From: Bacillota bacterium
GTDB taxonomy: Bacteria > Bacillota > Clostridia > Oscillospirales > Oscillospiraceae
Assembly (NCBI GenBank): GCA_023402075.1
Contig: JAEXCS010000024.1
Location: 1-39,088 of the forward strand
Reading direction: 5' to 3'
Length of the DNA: 39,088 nucleotides
Below, in pieces: positions 23,156-30,230 of this stretch; position 1 is the stretch's first letter, and the number at the start of each line of letters is the position of its first letter. The position numbers and the translations under genes were made by a program. The notes under the pieces are model-generated. The model did no database searches. It saw only the letters and a program-made list of their open reading frames with translations, and was not told the DNA's origin.

Positions 23156-23231
23156 TGGTTGCGGGAACAGGATTCGAACCTGTGTTTCCGGGCTGAGAAC
23201 CCGGCGAGCTAGTCCACTACTCTATCCCGCC
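23156..23231 (-). tRNA. Initiator-like tRNA with CUC anticodon
   Basis: A 76-nt cloverleaf: 7-bp acceptor, four-pair D stem, five-pair anticodon stem, 7-nt loop UUCUCAG with anticodon CUC, five-pair T stem with TTCGAAT, and an encoded CCA. Initiator hallmarks are present: positions 1 and 72 (G and A) do not pair; the D stem has A11-U24; the anticodon stem has three G-C pairs at 29-31/39-41; G2-C71 and C3-G70 match the formylation determinants; the 3' end is AACCA. Its D arm and acceptor also read like bacterial tRNA-fMet. Ordinary tRNA-Glu lacks these. The CUC anticodon would read GAG. Its 3' end is 28 bases before the GAG of the coat gene, on the same strand, so both are probably on one transcript. 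Confidence 0.85.
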
Positions 23232-23236
23232 ATATC

Positions 23237-23291
23237 TGTAACACAATCTGCCACCGCAGCCAGCAGGCCCGGGACGGAGAACTGTGTTACA
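23237..23291. repeat. Inverted TGTAACACA/TGTGTTACA pair between rep and the tRNA
   Basis: Nine-bp perfect inverted arms (23237-23245 and 23283-23291) enclose 37 bp of GC-rich DNA, exactly between the rep stop and the tRNA 5' end. Copies of the same motif flank the transposase gene. It may be a long hairpin, a protein-binding site or a scar of module exchange. Confidence 0.5.
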
Positions 23292-24293
23292 TTAAAGGGA
23301 AATTGCAGGAGGTATAAAATAGAATACTTCATCGTCCTGCTGTGCATTGCTCTTGCCGTTAAAATAGAAGTCCACTCTATTTGCAAGCGCATCAAATTTA
23401 TGCCGCTGAATCATCAAATCGTATTTTGGATTTTTCTTGGTTTCCCGGTTTTCAATCATGCTTACAAACTCTTCAATGCCGTACATTTTGATACAGGCAT
23501 CAATGGGATTCCCTGCTTGATTGACCACGTACCGCTTGCAACGTTCCTCGTTATACTCCATGCCCGGAGCCTGATAAACGCTAATGCGCTCCGCAGCACC
23601 TACCAGAGCGGCCCAGTAATCCGTCATGGGCCAACGCCACTTGTTTGCATCCTCTGCCGGTTCTATGTAGCGGAGATAATTCAGGAGCACCCCGGCGAAA
23701 GCTTGTCCAATAGGGAGCGGGATTTTTGTAAACTGTACCGCCCTATCATCCCGAAGCTGAATTTCAACACGAACCCAATGCACGTCAGAGGAATAGCCAC
23801 GTTCGGCGGCTTTGTCATAAATCCGAATCAGGACTTTACTTTGGGGACTGCCAATCTGCACGGTGGAGCCTTTGCTGGAAAGCACCGTTTCCCAATAGTC
23901 CGACTTGCTGATATACATACCACATTGCGTGTCGTTGACAATCTGTCGGATATTTAAAAGGCCGGTATGGTCGTCAAAGGCCACGTCAAGGCGGGTTATT
24001 TTCAAAGTATTATCACGAATGAATTTAAAAAGACTGTCCCAGCCGACATTTGAAAGCGATTCAAAAGTACGGCATCCTTGCCCGGACATTTCCACCCACA
24101 CACCCATATCAGCACGGCCATTATAATGGATGCTGATGCAGGAAAAGTATTTTCTGTCCTTGTAGCCCCGTGCGCCTTTTGTCTCTGTCCATGGAACATG
24201 GGAAAGACCCAGCGCAGATATTAACGCATCAGGGCTATGGACTTTGCTTGTGAAGGAAAGCCAGTCATACAGGACAATGTTTTCCGCTGTCAT
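23292..24293 (-). CDS. Rolling-circle replication initiator (Rep_trans type)
   Basis: A 333-residue phage replication initiation protein. The motif LKITRLDVAFDDHTG and the segment KVLIRIYDKAAERG followed by HWVRVEIQLRDDRAVQF are typical of Rep_trans proteins; these hold the metal-ligand and catalytic residues that nick the phage double-strand origin. The start ATG at 24293 is five bases after AGGGTGG; a GTG at 24302 is also in frame. It follows the ssDNA-binding gene by about 117 bases, the intergenic part holding two GC-rich hairpins, and precedes the tRNA. It drives rolling-circle replication of the phage genome. Confidence 0.9.
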   Translation of the reverse strand: MTAENIVLYDWLSFTSKVHSPDALISALGLSHVPWTETKGARGYKDRKYFSCISIHYNGRADMGVWVEMSGQGCRTFESLSNVGWDSLFKFIRDNTLKITRLDVAFDDHTGLLNIRQIVNDTQCGMYISKSDYWETVLSSKGSTVQIGSPQSKVLIRIYDKAAERGYSSDVHWVRVEIQLRDDRAVQFTKIPLPIGQAFAGVLLNYLRYIEPAEDANKWRWPMTDYWAALVGAAERISVYQAPGMEYNEERCKRYVVNQAGNPIDACIKMYGIEEFVSMIENRETKKNPKYDLMIQRHKFDALANRVDFYFNGKSNAQQDDEVFYFIPPAISL

Positions 24294-24335
24294 GCTATCC
24301 ACCCTAGAACGCCCCCTCAGCTTCTATTGTAGGTA

Positions 24336-24386
24336 GTGCCCCCCTGTTAGCGGGGGGGGCACGGTGCGGGGAGCTACCCCGCACCG
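24336..24386. other. Two GC-rich hairpins between rep and the ssDNA-binding gene
   Basis: GTGCCCCCC/GGGGGGCAC (24336-24362) and CGGTGCGGGG/CCCCGCACCG (24362-24386; 10 bp, loop of five) abut. The second is followed on the plus strand by CTTTATTT. They may be a terminator or attenuator between the genes, or the nick region of the replication origin. Confidence 0.5.
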
Positions 24387-24410
24387 CTTTATTTGGGCCA
24401 CAAAGCGCGC

Positions 24411-24674
24411 TTACGCCTTGCTTACAGGAACCATGTAGGAAATCTTCTTACGGGAATCAAAATAGCACTGGACGCGCGTACCGGGCTTAATGTCCTTCCA
24501 GACGGTGGGAGAACCGCAACCATACTTAACAGCCTTTTGACCGCCGAAGTGATAGTCATTGCTCTCCGTGCCGTTGAAGTCCTCCAGCATGAACACGTTG
24601 CAGTAATCTTTCATTTCCCCGCTGTCAGTCTGGAACCTGCCGTAGCCATAACCTACAAATGTCTTTTCTTCCAT
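24411..24674 (-). CDS. Phage ssDNA-binding protein, pV-like
   Basis: An 87-residue protein beginning MEEKTFVGYGYGRF and containing CNVFMLEDFNG and VKYGCGSPTVWKD strands and a final YMVPVSKA. Length, beta-strand pattern and position directly upstream of rep match the ssDNA-binding proteins of inoviruses, which coat the new single strand and hand it to the assembly machine. The ATG at 24674 is eight bases after GGAGG; a longer reading to 24728 has no site. It is the first gene of the phage operon. The assignment rests mainly on size and context. Confidence 0.7.
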   Translation of the reverse strand: MEEKTFVGYGYGRFQTDSGEMKDYCNVFMLEDFNGTESNDYHFGGQKAVKYGCGSPTVWKDIKPGTRVQCYFDSRKKISYMVPVSKA

Positions 24675-24756
24675 GGAATGTACCTCCATACATTGACCGG
24701 TTTGTTTCCGGTTATAAAATATGAACAAGCGGACATTCCATAAGCTGGAAACCGCT

Positions 24757-24782
24757 TGTCCAAATACATATTAAAACTTGCC
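24757..24782. repeat. Right terminal inverted repeat of the phage element
   Basis: TGTCCAAAT (24757-24765), twelve bases, then TTGCC (24778-24782). The same blocks at the same spacing occur inverted at 17977-18002. The end coincides with the start of the right target duplication. Confidence 0.85.
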
Positions 24783-24797
24783 GGGGGCTTGGAAATC
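24783..24797. repeat. Right copy of the target-site duplication
   Basis: An exact copy of 17962-17976. Removing one copy and the element restores a continuous intergenic region between fumarase and transketolase, CCGG...CCGG at its core. Confidence 0.85.
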
Positions 24798-24807
24798 CGG
24801 TTCTTTC

Positions 24808-24836
24808 TTGACACACAGGGCCACTTGTGATACCGT
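24808..24836 (+). promoter_or_regulatory. Probable transketolase promoter
   Basis: TTGACA (24808-24813) followed after 17 bp by TACCGT, a weak -10. An overlapping TGTGATACC would be an extended -10. The phage element ends only 10 bp upstream of the -35, outside the promoter core. Confidence 0.45.
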
Positions 24837-24885
24837 AGAAACTTAGGAATACAACCCAAATTCATTGGGAATACGGAGGAAGAAT

Positions 24886-25701
24886 ATGACGACGCAAGAG
24901 CTGGAAAAATTCTGCGCCGCGGTCCGGAGGGACATCATCAACATGACCGCCGACGCGGGCAGCGGCCACCCCGGCGGCTCGCTCTCCGCGGTGGAGCTAA
25001 TGAGCGCCGCGTTTTGCACCCAGATGCGGGTGGACCCCAAACATCCCCACGACCCGGACCGGGACCGCTTCGTCCTGAGCAAGGGCCATGCCTCCCCCTG
25101 CTATTACGGAGTGCTGGGTGAGCTGGGCTTTTTCCCTAAGGAGGAATTTAAAAGCTTCCGCCAGCTCCACGCCATTCTTCAGGGGCATCCCGACGTAAAA
25201 AAGGTTCCCGGAGTGGATGCGTCCACCGGCTCATTAGGGCAGGGCATGTCCATTGCGGTGGGGATGGCACTGGGCGCAAAGCACCTGAAAAAAGACACGA
25301 GGGTCTTCGCTATGTGCGGCGACGGCGAGGCGCAGGAAGGCCAGCTGTGGGAGGCGTTTATGTCCGCCGCCCATTACAAGCTGGACAATCTCACGGTTTT
25401 ATTTGACAACAACGGCCTTCAGATTGACGGCTCCAACGAGGAGGTCATGAGCCTTGGCGACCTGCCTGCCAAGCTGCGGGCTTTTGGCTTCGACCTCATC
25501 GAACTGGCCGACGGCAATGATATTGCCGCCGTGGTGGAGGCGTTGAATTGCCCCGCCGTTTCCGGAAAGCCCCGGTGCATTCTTGCACATACCCTGAAGG
25601 GCAAGGGCGTGTCCTTTATGGAAAATCAGGTGGGCTGGCACGGCAAGGCCCCCAACGAGCAGCAGCGGGCCGCGGCCCTCGCGGAACTGGAGGGAATGTA
25701 A
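24886..25701 (+). CDS. Transketolase, N-terminal subunit
   Basis: A 271-residue protein with the thiamine-diphosphate-binding half of transketolase: SGHPGGSLSAVELM (catalytic histidine region), SKGHASPCYYGVL, GSLGQGMSIAVGMALGAK and the TPP motif CGDGEAQEGQLWEAFMSAAHYKLDN. Many clostridia encode transketolase as two polypeptides. It transfers two-carbon units between sugar phosphates in the pentose phosphate pathway. The start ATG at 24886 is eight bases after CGGAGGAAG. The C-terminal subunit follows after one base. Confidence 0.93.
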   Translation: MTTQELEKFCAAVRRDIINMTADAGSGHPGGSLSAVELMSAAFCTQMRVDPKHPHDPDRDRFVLSKGHASPCYYGVLGELGFFPKEEFKSFRQLHAILQGHPDVKKVPGVDASTGSLGQGMSIAVGMALGAKHLKKDTRVFAMCGDGEAQEGQLWEAFMSAAHYKLDNLTVLFDNNGLQIDGSNEEVMSLGDLPAKLRAFGFDLIELADGNDIAAVVEALNCPAVSGKPRCILAHTLKGKGVSFMENQVGWHGKAPNEQQRAAALAELEGM

Positions 25702-25702
25702 G

Positions 25703-26629
25703 ATGGCAGAGAAAATTGCAACCCGCGCCGCATACGGCGAGGCGCTGATTGAGCTGGGCGCGCAGAACGACAAGGTGGTGGTTCTGGACGCGGATCTGGC
25801 CAATGCCACCCAGACCGCAAAATTTCAAAAGGTTTATCCTGAACGCCACTATAATATGGGCATCGCCGAGGGCAATCTCGTGTCGGTGTCTGCGGGAATG
25901 TCCACCATGGGGCTGATTCCCTTTTGCTCCACCTTCGCCATGTTTGGTGCGGGCCGCGCCTATGAGCAGGTGCGCAACTCCGTGGCCTATCCTCATTTCA
26001 ACGTGAAGCTGTGCATGACCCACGCGGGCGTCTCTGTGGGAGAGGACGGGGGCAGCCATCAGGCCATTGAGGATTTGGCATTGATGCGGGTGATTCCCGG
26101 CATGACGGTGATCGTCCCCGCCGACGCGAAGGAAGCGAAAAAAGCCGTCTTCGCACTGGCGGAGATGGAGGGTCCCGCCTATCTCCGGCTGGCCCGGCTG
26201 GCTTCTCCGGTGTTTGAGGAGGACTATCCCTTCGAAATTGGCAAGGCAAACGTCATACGGCAGGGGCCCGATGCAGCCATCTTTACCTGCGGGCTGATGG
26301 TGTCCGAATGTCTGGAGGCTGCAAAGCTTCTGGAGGCTGACGGCATCCGCGTCAGCGTCATCAATGTCCACACCATCAAGCCCATCGATGCGGCCTGCGT
26401 CACCGAATACGCCCAAAAGTGCGGCAAGGTGATTACCGTGGAGGAGCACAGCGTCATCGGCGGACTGGGAGACGCGGTGGCGGACGTGCTGATGGGCAAG
26501 GTTGCCTGCAAGTTCAAGAAGCTGGGCGTTAACGACCGCTTTGGACAGTCCGGCAAGGCGGAGGATGTTTTGCGGGAATACCGGCTTACCGCCGGGCAGA
26601 TCGCCGAGGACATCAAGGCCGCCCTGTAA
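25703..26629 (+). CDS. Transketolase, C-terminal subunit
   Basis: A 308-residue protein with the pyrimidine-binding and C-terminal domains of transketolase: VVVLDADLANATQT, YNMGIAEGNLVSVSAG (contains the catalytic glutamate that activates the cofactor) and VTVEEHSVIGGLGDAVADV. It begins ATG one base after the stop of the N-terminal subunit, and the ribosome binding site (GAGGGAATGTAAG) lies inside that gene, so the two are made in equal amounts. A strong hairpin ends the operon. Confidence 0.93.
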   Translation: MAEKIATRAAYGEALIELGAQNDKVVVLDADLANATQTAKFQKVYPERHYNMGIAEGNLVSVSAGMSTMGLIPFCSTFAMFGAGRAYEQVRNSVAYPHFNVKLCMTHAGVSVGEDGGSHQAIEDLALMRVIPGMTVIVPADAKEAKKAVFALAEMEGPAYLRLARLASPVFEEDYPFEIGKANVIRQGPDAAIFTCGLMVSECLEAAKLLEADGIRVSVINVHTIKPIDAACVTEYAQKCGKVITVEEHSVIGGLGDAVADVLMGKVACKFKKLGVNDRFGQSGKAEDVLREYRLTAGQIAEDIKAAL

Positions 26630-26654
26630 AGGTTCTCTGCTTTATCAACTTACA

Positions 26655-26686
26655 AAGCGCGCCGCCGGAAATCCGGCGGCGCGCTT
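26655..26686. terminator. Bidirectional terminator of transketolase
   Basis: AAGCGCGCCGCCGG and CCGGCGGCGCGCTT form a perfect 14-bp stem with the loop AAAT. It separates the convergent transketolase and LacI-family genes. Confidence 0.75.
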
Positions 26687-26775
26687 CACGCTGCATCACA
26701 ACAGGCGATCAACTGATTTTAAATGTTTGAAAGCACTTTCGGGTGCCCAAAAAATCCGTAAGCGATTGCGTCCCC

Positions 26776-27792
26776 TTATTCGTCCGCATCATTTTTGGAC
26801 TTTGGTACATCATAGGGGCGATAGGCCGAGGTGAGTACCTTTTCAAAAATCGGTGCGTCCGGATCCTCCACGCGCTTTAAAATCTCTTCCCCGGCGATGT
26901 TCCCCAGTTCATCCACAGGCTGGACAATGGAGTCAATCTGGTTGGCGTAAAGCTCGTAAAAATCTGACTCATAGTCCACAAAGCTCACAAGATCAATGTC
27001 CCGGGCAAGCTGCACGCCTTTACGGTGCAGATGAATAATAGACTCCGAGGCCATCAGTCCGTTGGTGACGATCACTGCGTCACACTGCTGCTCCAACAAT
27101 TCGTCAAGGCAGACGTGAGCGCTGTTTTCCATGGAGTCTCCATAGCGAATCAGCGTTTCCTCCGCTTCCAGACCGCAGTCTGAAATGGCTTGCTGATAGG
27201 CAGAGACGCGCTCCCGCGTGGAAGACAGGCGGGGAAGCCCGCCGATGATGCCGATACGCCGGTCGCCCTTGCCCACCAGACGGCATACGCTGCGGTAAAT
27301 CGGCTGAAAATTGGACACGCACACGGAGGTGAATTTTTTCTCACTGAACACCCGGTCCACCAATACCACGGGAAAGCCAGCGGGAATCAGGCTTTCCAGC
27401 CGAGAAAAGCTGTCCATGGTGCTGGCGATGAGCAGCCCGTCCACAAGCCCGGCGGCAAGCAGGCGGATGTTTCGTTCCTCCCGGTCCATGTCCTCCTTGG
27501 TGTTGGCAATAATCAAATGATATCCAGCGGCGGCCAGATAATTTTCCACCGACTCAATCATCGTGGCGAAAAATTTGTTGGAGATGTCCGGCACGATAAA
27601 GCCGATGGTTTTCCGCTTTCCGGTCCGGAAGCTCCGGGCGGAGGCATCCGGTGTATAGCCGAGGCGGGAGATGGCGGCGTAAACCTTTTCCCTTGTTTCC
27701 TCCGAGACATAGCGCGTGTTGTTGATGGTGTGGGAGACAGTGGCCGTAGACACGCCGGCAAGCTTTGCCACATCGCTGATGGTTACTTTCAT
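26776..27792 (-). CDS. LacI-family transcriptional regulator
   Basis: A 338-residue LacI/PurR/RbsR-type regulator. The N-terminal HTH and hinge read KVTISDVAKLAGVSTATVSH and YTPDASARSFRTGKRKTIGF; the sugar-binding domain begins VPDISNKFFATMIESVE. The ATG at 27792 matches the family start; longer frames upstream have no ribosome binding site. An AAAGGAG lies 12 bases upstream. It is convergent with transketolase and divergent from GAPDH, whose upstream region carries LacI-like dyads, so it probably regulates GAPDH and possibly transketolase. The effector is unknown. Confidence 0.88.
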   Translation of the reverse strand: MKVTISDVAKLAGVSTATVSHTINNTRYVSEETREKVYAAISRLGYTPDASARSFRTGKRKTIGFIVPDISNKFFATMIESVENYLAAAGYHLIIANTKEDMDREERNIRLLAAGLVDGLLIASTMDSFSRLESLIPAGFPVVLVDRVFSEKKFTSVCVSNFQPIYRSVCRLVGKGDRRIGIIGGLPRLSSTRERVSAYQQAISDCGLEAEETLIRYGDSMENSAHVCLDELLEQQCDAVIVTNGLMASESIIHLHRKGVQLARDIDLVSFVDYESDFYELYANQIDSIVQPVDELGNIAGEEILKRVEDPDAPIFEKVLTSAYRPYDVPKSKNDADE

Positions 27793-27958
27793 CGTGGAGA
27801 ACCGCTCCTTTCTCACGTAGATTCGCTTGTCCGAATACCCGGAGACGGGAACGGTTAAGCGTAGCACGTCATGCCGCCATAGCCCAAGCGCCGCGTTTTG
27901 CGGACTGCGGGGTTTGCGCAAGCTGTGTCGACATTACGTAATCCTTTAATTAGTGCTT

Positions 27959-27987
27959 AGTATATGCTCCTTCCGTTTCAACGTCAA
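27959..27987 (-). promoter_or_regulatory. Promoter of the LacI-family gene
   Basis: On the minus strand TTGACG (27982-27987), 17 bp, TATACT (27959-27964). The leader to the ATG at 27792 is about 160 bases. Confidence 0.7.
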
Positions 27988-28075
27988 GGCCCTGCGGCGA
28001 TTTCAAGCGCAAAATTGTGCAAAATTTTAAAAAATTATTGGATTTATACAAGTAGCAATAAAAAATCTTATGGAA

Positions 28076-28150
28076 TTGACAGTTGCAAAGGCAAGCAAAC
28101 TGTGATAATATGCAAATGTAAACGATTAACAAAAACGGTTGCGCAATCGG
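28076..28150 (+). promoter_or_regulatory. GAPDH promoter with LacI-like operators
   Basis: A TTGACA (28076-28081) or TTGCAA (28084-28089) -35 precedes a TAATAT -10 (28106-28111); the second gives a 16-bp spacer. Just downstream lie two imperfect dyads with a central CG: TGTAAACGATTAACA (28117-28131, similar to catabolite-responsive elements) and CGGTTGCGCAATCGG (28136-28150). They would overlap the transcript start, fitting repression by a LacI-family protein. Confidence 0.55.
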
Positions 28151-28186
28151 TTGTTAGCGGCCGAATTTGAAAGGAGACGTTTCCTT

Positions 28187-29200
28187 ATGAAGGTTCAACT
28201 TGGAATTAATGGCTTCGGCCGCATTGGTCGTCTGGTTTTCCGCGTCGCAATGGCTCGGGACGATGTGGAGGTTGTGGCGGTAAACGATCCGTTTATGACC
28301 CCGGACTATATGGCCTATATGCTGCGCTACGACACGGTTCATGGCCGTTTTCAGGGCGAGGTGTCCCATGAGGACGGCGCACTGATTGTCAATGGGCAGC
28401 GCATTGCCGTGTACGCGGAGAAGGAAGTGGGCAGCATTCCCTGGGGCGATGCGGGCGCAGAGTATGTCTGCGAGTGCACCGGGCAGCACCTGACAAAGGA
28501 AAAATGCCAGGGCCACATTGATGCAGGCGCGAAGCATGTCATCATGGGCGCTCCCTCCAAGGACGACACCCCCATGTTCGTCATGGGCGTGAACAACAAA
28601 AAGTACACCTCTGATATGCAGTTTGTGTCCAACGCGTCCTGCACCACCAACTGTCTGGCCCCCATTGCCAAGGTGCTGCATGAGAACTTTGGCATCAAGG
28701 ACGGCCTGATGACCACAGTTCACTCCGTTACCCCCACCCAGAAGATTCTGGACGGCGCTTCTTTGAAGGACTGGCGCGGCGGCCGGGCAGGCTGTGGGAA
28801 TATCATTCCCTCCACCACCGGCGCGGCAAAGGCCGTGGGCAAGGTGATCCCCGACCTGAATGGCAAGCTTACCGGCATGTCCATGCGTGTTCCCACGCTG
28901 GATGTGTCCGTGGTGGATTTGACTGTCAATCTGGAAAAGCCCGCCACCTATGAAGAGGTCTGCAAGGCCATGAAGGCCGCCTCCGAGGGAGAGCTGAAGG
29001 GCGTTTTGGGCTATACGGAGGACGAGGTCGTTTCTTCGGACTTCCTGGGAGATTCCCGCACCTCTATTTTCGACGCCAAGGCAGGCATCGCCCTGACCGA
29101 TACCTTTGTCAAGGTTGTCTCCTGGTATGACAACGAGTTTGGCTATTCCACCAAAATGGTGGAGCTGGCCAGCTATATGGCATCCGTTGATCACAAGTAA
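28187..29200 (+). CDS. gap: Glyceraldehyde-3-phosphate dehydrogenase
   Basis: A 337-residue NAD-dependent GAPDH. The N-terminal INGFGRIGRLVFR binds NAD; the catalytic cysteine lies in the invariant SNASCTTNCLAPIAK, its histidine partner follows in MTTVHSVTPTQK; the C-terminal SWYDNEFGYSTKMV is typical. It oxidises glyceraldehyde 3-phosphate to 1,3-bisphosphoglycerate in glycolysis. The ATG at 28187 is preceded by AAAGGAG; the longer frame from 28139 overlaps the operator region and is not used. It is monocistronic with a strong terminator. Confidence 0.96.
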   Translation: MKVQLGINGFGRIGRLVFRVAMARDDVEVVAVNDPFMTPDYMAYMLRYDTVHGRFQGEVSHEDGALIVNGQRIAVYAEKEVGSIPWGDAGAEYVCECTGQHLTKEKCQGHIDAGAKHVIMGAPSKDDTPMFVMGVNNKKYTSDMQFVSNASCTTNCLAPIAKVLHENFGIKDGLMTTVHSVTPTQKILDGASLKDWRGGRAGCGNIIPSTTGAAKAVGKVIPDLNGKLTGMSMRVPTLDVSVVDLTVNLEKPATYEEVCKAMKAASEGELKGVLGYTEDEVVSSDFLGDSRTSIFDAKAGIALTDTFVKVVSWYDNEFGYSTKMVELASYMASVDHK

Positions 29201-29215
29201 TCTGTAAACCAAATG

Positions 29216-29257
29216 AACCCCGGAAGCGTCCATAAAGGATGCTTCCGGGGTTTTTTT
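29216..29257 (+). terminator. Terminator of the GAPDH gene
   Basis: AACCCCGGAAGC pairs with GCTTCCGGGGTT, with a second short stem inside and a run of seven T. It lies just before the stop of the convergent MarR gene. Confidence 0.9.
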
Positions 29258-29266
29258 CGCAGTGGT

Positions 29267-29725
29267 TTATTCCGCGGCGGGCATTTCGGGAAGGACGACC
29301 TCGGGCATCAGTTCGCCGCTGATGATGCGCAGCATTTCCTCCAGCTTCGCGCAGTCGTGCGGAGGAAAGCGCCGCTGCATCCGCTCCGACACCTCCCGCA
29401 CGTAAGCGGAGCTGATGTTGTAGTAATCGATATACTTCTGCGTCACCCGCAGGTGAAATTCCCGCCGGTCCTCCGGAGACTGCACCCGGTCTACATAGCC
29501 CTTTTTCACCAGACTGTTGACCTTGTAGGCGGCGTTGGAGGGGGAAATGTGCAGAAACGATGCAAATTCGTTAATGGTGGGACTTTTCAACGCCTGAATA
29601 GATTCCATACAAAAGGTTTCTATGGTGGTCAGGCTGGCTTCCCGGGATTGAAAACTGGTCAAAATTTCCTGATAAAAATGCAGCTTAAATTTGCTGTACA
29701 CCTCAAAAAAAAGCTGATCCAGCAC
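29267..29725 (-). CDS. MarR-family regulator at the end of the fab operon
   Basis: A 152-residue MarR-type winged-helix protein: helix-turn-helix TINEFASFLHISPSNAAYKVNSL and wing DRVQSPEDRREFHLRVT. I prefer the GTG at 29725, eight bases after AAGGTGG; a GTG at 29737 is also possible but overlaps that site. In streptococci the MarR protein FabT sits in the fatty acid synthesis cluster and represses it when bound to acyl-ACP; this gene is placed similarly but at the 3' end. Role as fab regulator is inferred from position only. Confidence 0.8.
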   Translation of the reverse strand: MLDQLFFEVYSKFKLHFYQEILTSFQSREASLTTIETFCMESIQALKSPTINEFASFLHISPSNAAYKVNSLVKKGYVDRVQSPEDRREFHLRVTQKYIDYYNISSAYVREVSERMQRRFPPHDCAKLEEMLRIISGELMPEVVLPEMPAAE

Positions 29726-29792
29726 GGCAAAAACCACCTTTTTTAAAATTTGTGCCCTCTGGGGCTTTATAGCTGAAGTTCAAGTCCAGTCA

Positions 29793-30227
29793 TCACTGCC
29801 CGATGGCGAAGGTCAGCTCCGCCGTGGCTGCCAACGTGCCGTCCACCCGGACCTCCGCCTGCCCGACGCCTACCGGGCCGCGCTGCTTTGTCAGCGTGCA
29901 GGTGATTTCCAGCACATCGCCGGGCGTGATCTGCCGCTTAAAGCGGGCGTTTTTCACCGCCCCCATCAGGGCGATTTTCCCCCGGTTTTCCGGCAGGGCC
30001 AGCACGGCCACGCCCCCTACCTGCGCCATGGCTTCGATCATCAAAACGCCGGGCATTACGTGCTTCTGGGGAAAGTGCCCCTGAAAAAACGGCTCGTTCA
30101 CCGTGCAGCACTTGATACCCTTGGCCCACTTTCCCGCTTCGCCGTCCACAATGCGGTCTACCAGTGCAAAGGGATAGCGGTGGGGGAGAATCTGGGCAAT
30201 TTCATCGGAGTTATACTGCAAGCCCAT
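29793..30227 (-). CDS. fabZ: 3-hydroxyacyl-ACP dehydratase FabZ
   Basis: A 144-residue hot-dog-fold dehydratase. The catalytic histidine lies in GHFPQKHVMPGVLMIEAMAQ, the FabZ signature; LPHRYPFALVDR near the N-terminus is typical. It removes water from 3-hydroxyacyl-ACP during fatty acid elongation. The start ATG at 30227 is eight bases after GGAGG, three bases after the fabF stop. Confidence 0.95.
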   Translation of the reverse strand: MGLQYNSDEIAQILPHRYPFALVDRIVDGEAGKWAKGIKCCTVNEPFFQGHFPQKHVMPGVLMIEAMAQVGGVAVLALPENRGKIALMGAVKNARFKRQITPGDVLEITCTLTKQRGPVGVGQAEVRVDGTLAATAELTFAIGQ

Positions 30228-30230
30228 GTC

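Larger units (their letters stand above)
17977..24782. mobile_element. Integrated inovirus mobilised by an IS30-type transposase
   Basis: A 6,806-bp unit bounded by 26-bp imperfect inverted repeats and a 15-bp direct duplication, inserted between the divergent fumarase and transketolase genes. It carries a single plus-strand DDE transposase and, on the minus strand, a filamentous phage gene set in the classical order: ssDNA-binding protein, Rep, coat proteins, small membrane proteins, pIII-like adsorption protein, small membrane proteins, Zot/pI ATPase. It also has a tRNA and a small plus-strand membrane gene. Size fits inoviruses (about 5-8 kb). All key genes are intact, so it may be active. 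Inoviruses using transposases in place of Xer recombination are known; Spiroplasma plectroviruses with IS30-type enzymes are an example. Confidence 0.92.

Noticed and set aside
23156..23231. Ordinary tRNA-Glu(CUC) of the host
   Set aside because: The cloverleaf carries several initiator-only features and lies inside the phage operon between rep and coat.
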